Below, one piece after another: positions 63,828-64,000 of a stretch of 64,000 nucleotides of DNA. Position 1 is the stretch's first letter; each line of letters opens with the position of its first letter. The DNA is from Litchfieldella anticariensis FP35 = DSM 16096 (GTDB taxonomy: Bacteria > Pseudomonadota > Gammaproteobacteria > Pseudomonadales > Halomonadaceae), in the NCBI RefSeq assembly GCF_000409775.1, contig NZ_KE332391.1, positions 613,652-677,651 of the forward strand, in the 5' to 3' direction. The notes beneath the pieces are model-generated. The model ran no database searches and was not told where the DNA came from. It worked only from the letters and a program-made list of their open reading frames with translations. The position numbers and the translations under genes were made by a program.

Positions 63828-64000
63828 CGTCATCTCCTCCTGAGAATCCACATCACTGTCATGCCTTACCATAATGAGCTTAGCCATATTTTTCCAGGCA
63901 AAACATGTGAACAATTCGTGTCACAGTGTGTTCACTGCAGCAGTAACGACGCAGCTAATTTTATGAATCGACCATACAATATTTCAGTCCCAACGCAAAA

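Overview
The window is a contiguous, gene-dense piece of chromosome from a gammaproteobacterium, most likely Halomonadaceae (Halomonas or a close relative). This rests on overall GC-rich codon use, acidic proteins, a PhaB-type acetoacetyl-CoA reductase and gene orders shared with Pseudomonas and Halomonas: coaBC-dut-algC-argB, bolA-holD-rimI, xerD-dsbC-hom-thrC-recJ and prfB-lysS. The genus is an inference. I find no prophage, insertion sequence, CRISPR array, integron, toxin-antitoxin pair or recognisable defence island. Nearly everything is core genome, so I do not claim a new multi-gene system.

Layout. 1-6.2 kb is mostly minus strand: the 5' end of trpS, alanine dehydrogenase, a hotdog thioesterase, a DUF2007 protein, rlmI, mutM, rpmG, rpmB and radC. 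6.2-11.3 kb is plus strand: coaBC, dut, algC, argB and slmA. 11.3-15.5 kb (minus) holds rpoH and ftsX-ftsE-ftsY, then rsmD and zapB (plus). 16.5-22.9 kb (minus) holds rimI, a diverged holD, bolA, an MFS exporter, an acidic orphan, lysS and prfB with its +1 frameshift. 23-31.7 kb holds fadL, a VOC protein, a RecJ-like DHH exonuclease, thrC, hom, dsbC and xerD. 31.7-35.7 kb carries rplS-trmD-rimM-rpsP and ffh. 35.9-45.8 kb carries ypjD, corB, an MFS-acyltransferase fusion with its TetR regulator, a degenerate SRAP protein coupled to an M16 protease, and sbcB. 45.9-50.8 kb has minE-minD-minC and a large DUF349 protein. 50.9-64 kb has phaB, an initiator tRNA, cnoX, a PatB-like lyase, a series of small conserved or orphan genes, a frameshifted thioesterase, ybaK, a LOG-family protein, quinone oxidoreductase, tas, yaaA, an isochorismatase, a Tim44-like protein and a small lipoprotein.

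Functional themes are protein synthesis and targeting (L33, L28, L19, S16, TrmD, RimM, RlmI, RsmD, RF2, LysRS, Ffh, FtsY), division-site control (SlmA, ZapB, FtsEX, MinCDE), DNA maintenance (MutM, RadC, RecJ, ExoI, XerD, the predicted psi subunit) and nucleotide, cofactor and amino-acid synthesis. 

The observations most worth following are: an SRAP (YedK/HMCES) paralogue that lacks all four catalytic residues and is translationally coupled to a secreted protease; a long, diverged psi-subunit candidate between bolA and rimI joined by stop-start overlaps; an initiator tRNA whose unpaired 1:72 position is U-U; a nine-copy 7-bp tandem repeat between prfB and lysS; and a divergent RecJ at the recJ locus.
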